64,000 nt of DNA from Branchiostoma floridae (Eukaryota > Chordata > Leptocardii > Amphioxiformes > Branchiostomatidae), in the NCBI RefSeq assembly GCF_000003815.2, contig NC_049987.1, positions 4,260,907-4,324,906 on the forward strand, written 5' to 3'. The notes under the pieces are model-generated. The model did no database searches. It saw only the letters and a program-made list of their open reading frames with translations, and was not told where the DNA came from. Of the stretch, positions 61,767-64,000 are shown in pieces. A program made the translations under genes and the position numbers. Position 1 is the stretch's first letter, and the number at the start of each line of letters is the position of its first letter.

Positions 61767-63043
61767 AACAGTAAACTTTACCATGTTTTCTTCTAAAAGA
61801 CTTACCTTATTGACTACATCATTTAGGTATAAGTGGATGTCACAATGGACGTTTGAAAAGTGGGCAGCTTTTTTTACACCAGGTCAGATAGAAAGCTTAG
61901 ACAGCATCGAACAATGGTAACGCTTGTTACAGTCATTTCTGTACAACATTTTGTTAAGCAAGGTGGGATACACATAACAGTCAACAACCCTTTCTTGTTT
62001 CTTTAGGAAGCGAGAAAAAATTTACAGCATCACAAAAATTGGCATTTCTAGTCTTATACGTGGATAATAAAACCGTGGCAACCATCGTACTCGTGGTGGT
62101 AACGTTTGTTACAGAATCTGGCGACAGGCATAAACCACCTCACACAGCCTCCAAGTTCAGTGATAGGAGCGATCTGACGTGATCGGTCAGAGGGCCTGGT
62201 CAGCTGGTTTTACCTACCGAACAATCATTCTGGGAAATTAATTGTTACATTTTTGGCTACTATTTGAATTCTTCGTTTCTTCTCAGGCGACAGCCATTTT
62301 TTAGGGTGTGAAATCCGACCCGTGGCTATAATAACCGTCTAAGCCATCAACCAATACGAATGTTGTTGTGCATCTTTTGTAAAACATTACAGGGGTTTTG
62401 GAAAAATGAAGGAACCAGTGATGTTGTCTATAGTTTTCTCCATATCAAGCCGTAAAGTCAGGCGACAGCATTTCGACATTTAAATGAGAACGAGCCAAAC
62501 ATCATGTCTTTGTCCTGACTGCTTGACTCACTATAGCTACTTGGCACTCAGTACCCTGCATGCGACAACGCCCCCTTTTCTGTCTTTCAAAACAAAAATT
62601 TCCCTCCAATCTTTATGTACCATTTTGCAATGTGTTATTCACATTTCATAATTTAACAAAACATTTCATATTATCCCTTTCACATATTTATGATGAAGTC
62701 ACATTTCGTTACGTCCTCAAAAGTTCCCCCATCAAATTCACATAAAGGTCATATTTACATTACGCCCCTGCCAGTGTTACATCATACTCTGTGTGTTCAG
62801 CCATTTGTTCAATCTTCCTGACCGCTTAGATGTCATAATTTAAAGATTTTAGCCAAACCTTTTTTTCTTTCTCGTGCCCACACAAGTTTTGGGGTTCCCA
62901 GAGGATGTAATCAAATCAACATGGCGTAAGTTTCTACACCGTATGTGTATTGCTAAATTATTCAACCTATTTATTCACCAACCCCCGGCGTCGAGTAGAG
63001 CTTATGAATATTCTCCATTAATTCCTACCCTGTCCATCCTCGC
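61767..63043. other. No gene recognised
   Basis: Non-coding; part of the repeat shared with 60720-60920 lies after 62680. Confidence 0.5.
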
Positions 63044-63088
63044 AACAACAACAACAACTACTACTACTATTATTACTACTACTACATA
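63044..63088 (+). repeat. (CAA)n/(CTA)n microsatellite
   Basis: CAACAACAACAACAACTACT run followed by CTACTATTATTACTA. Low complexity. Confidence 0.9.
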
Positions 63089-64000
63089 TGAATGAAAACC
63101 TACTTCAGTTCTAACTTGTTCGAGACGATCGTCAGGTGTCGACACTCAGAGTGGACCAATGTTTCTGAAGCGTCCTTGTTCTTAATCTGGTTTTCAAGGG
63201 GTCAGAAAATAAGGCGGTTCTTCCAGTCAGCCCCCTGAACTACAAAAGGGTCCATTAGCTCTAGGGCCTTTATGTGCATAACAATATGGTTCAATTTTTG
63301 GGGTTAACCAAAAAACACTCCCTTATTACATAGGCTTTGCAACAGTAACTACAAAAATACAATTGCTTGTTACACCCCACATGACTGACTAGTTTCAAGC
63401 AAAACAATTTATTGAAGACATTTTAGGGAACCATTGGGCTGTTAAAATCAGATACGCGCCTAGCCCAGAACAAGCACAATAGCACAGACTACTACAGACC
63501 AATCAGCAGCAGTTCTCTAGAAGGGCCGATTAATGTGGGAATTAGAGCGTCGCATCCTTCTGCCCCGCCCAAATGACGGATGCAGCCAGTGACATAAACA
63601 TTTACTTTTCATCCTTCTTTCCTTCATTTCATTGCCTGTTAATTCTATTCATGCTGCCCTCATTTGTCATTCAGGTTGATCCCAGTAACTGTAAGTAGAG
63701 AAGACTCAGGCTGCTCAGGCATGTATTCGCTAGTTGGGTCTTACTTTTTGGAGTATATGAAAGAAGTTGATAATTTTCAGCCAATGGTTTTGCCATGTCT
63801 CTACATACCAATGTGTTCCCTAACATTGAAACAGAGTAACACAAGTCCCACGGTGTCGTCTGTCTCGTGACCAGAATCTATAGGTTCAGATATTGTTCTG
63901 AACCGAATGTTGTAATTCAATGACCTAAAATCATCGTTGCCAATTTGTACTATACTTGAAATGGGAATACAATGATTCCTTCACCAACCTGAGCAAATTT
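63089..64000. other. No gene recognised
   Basis: Open frames are short and without motifs. 63232-63270 belongs to the repeat shared with 60867-60905. Confidence 0.45.

Noticed and set aside
63664-63870. 68-codon open frame near the window end
   Set aside because: No motif, no splice signals of note and low coding character.

Overview
The window is eukaryotic and most likely comes from an invertebrate chordate, probably amphioxus (Branchiostoma). The coding exons are short, separated by GT...AG introns, and belong to animal families: a GT29 sialyltransferase, a retinol-dehydrogenase-like SDR, YajO-like aldo-keto reductases, a C2H2 zinc-finger gene and an EF-Tu-like gene. The introns are full of non-LTR retrotransposons, a Penelope-like element, tRNA-derived SINEs, foldback/MITE elements and minisatellites. 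Eight runs of N are assembly gaps. The species call is inference from this mix; the exon calls rest on reading frames, splice phases that agree from exon to exon, and family motifs.

Layout. 0.4-8.6 kb (+): seven exons of an ST6GalNAc-like sialyltransferase with a complete catalytic domain; only the N-terminal anchor exon lies outside the window. 10.7-21.9 kb (-): a membrane-anchored SDR. Its last intron holds a ~5 kb LINE whose ORF1 carries an SGNH-esterase-like domain, and one short exon is missing. 22.4-23.9 kb: a CR1-type LINE fragment. 23.9-34.4 kb: mostly repeats (100-bp, 97-bp and ~57-bp minisatellites, a ~155-bp satellite, a ~0.65 kb tandem duplication and a ~1.05 kb macro-repeat). 34.4-50.3 kb (+): a decaying tandem array of aldo-keto reductases: an orphan last exon, one nearly complete gene (exons 2-8), a relic of exon 6, and a 5' half gene (exons 1-3). 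A Penelope-like element with 207-bp inverted ends and a 15-bp target-site duplication sits between them. 50.9-52.4 kb (+): a zinc-finger gene that looks like a pseudogene. 54.2-60.3 kb (-): exons for EF-Tu domains 2 and 3, preceded by a signal-peptide-like exon and no recognisable GTPase domain. 60.3-64 kb: repeats and palindromes, no gene recognised.

The genes do not form an operon or pathway; the region is a neighbourhood of separate metazoan genes. The most unusual signals are (i) hammerhead-ribozyme-like motifs in the Penelope-like element and in two smaller foldback repeats, (ii) the possible secreted, G-domain-less EF-Tu-like protein, (iii) a seven-fold tandem copy of a 3' splice site with the first bases of its exon, and (iv) the birth-and-death pattern of the reductase array.
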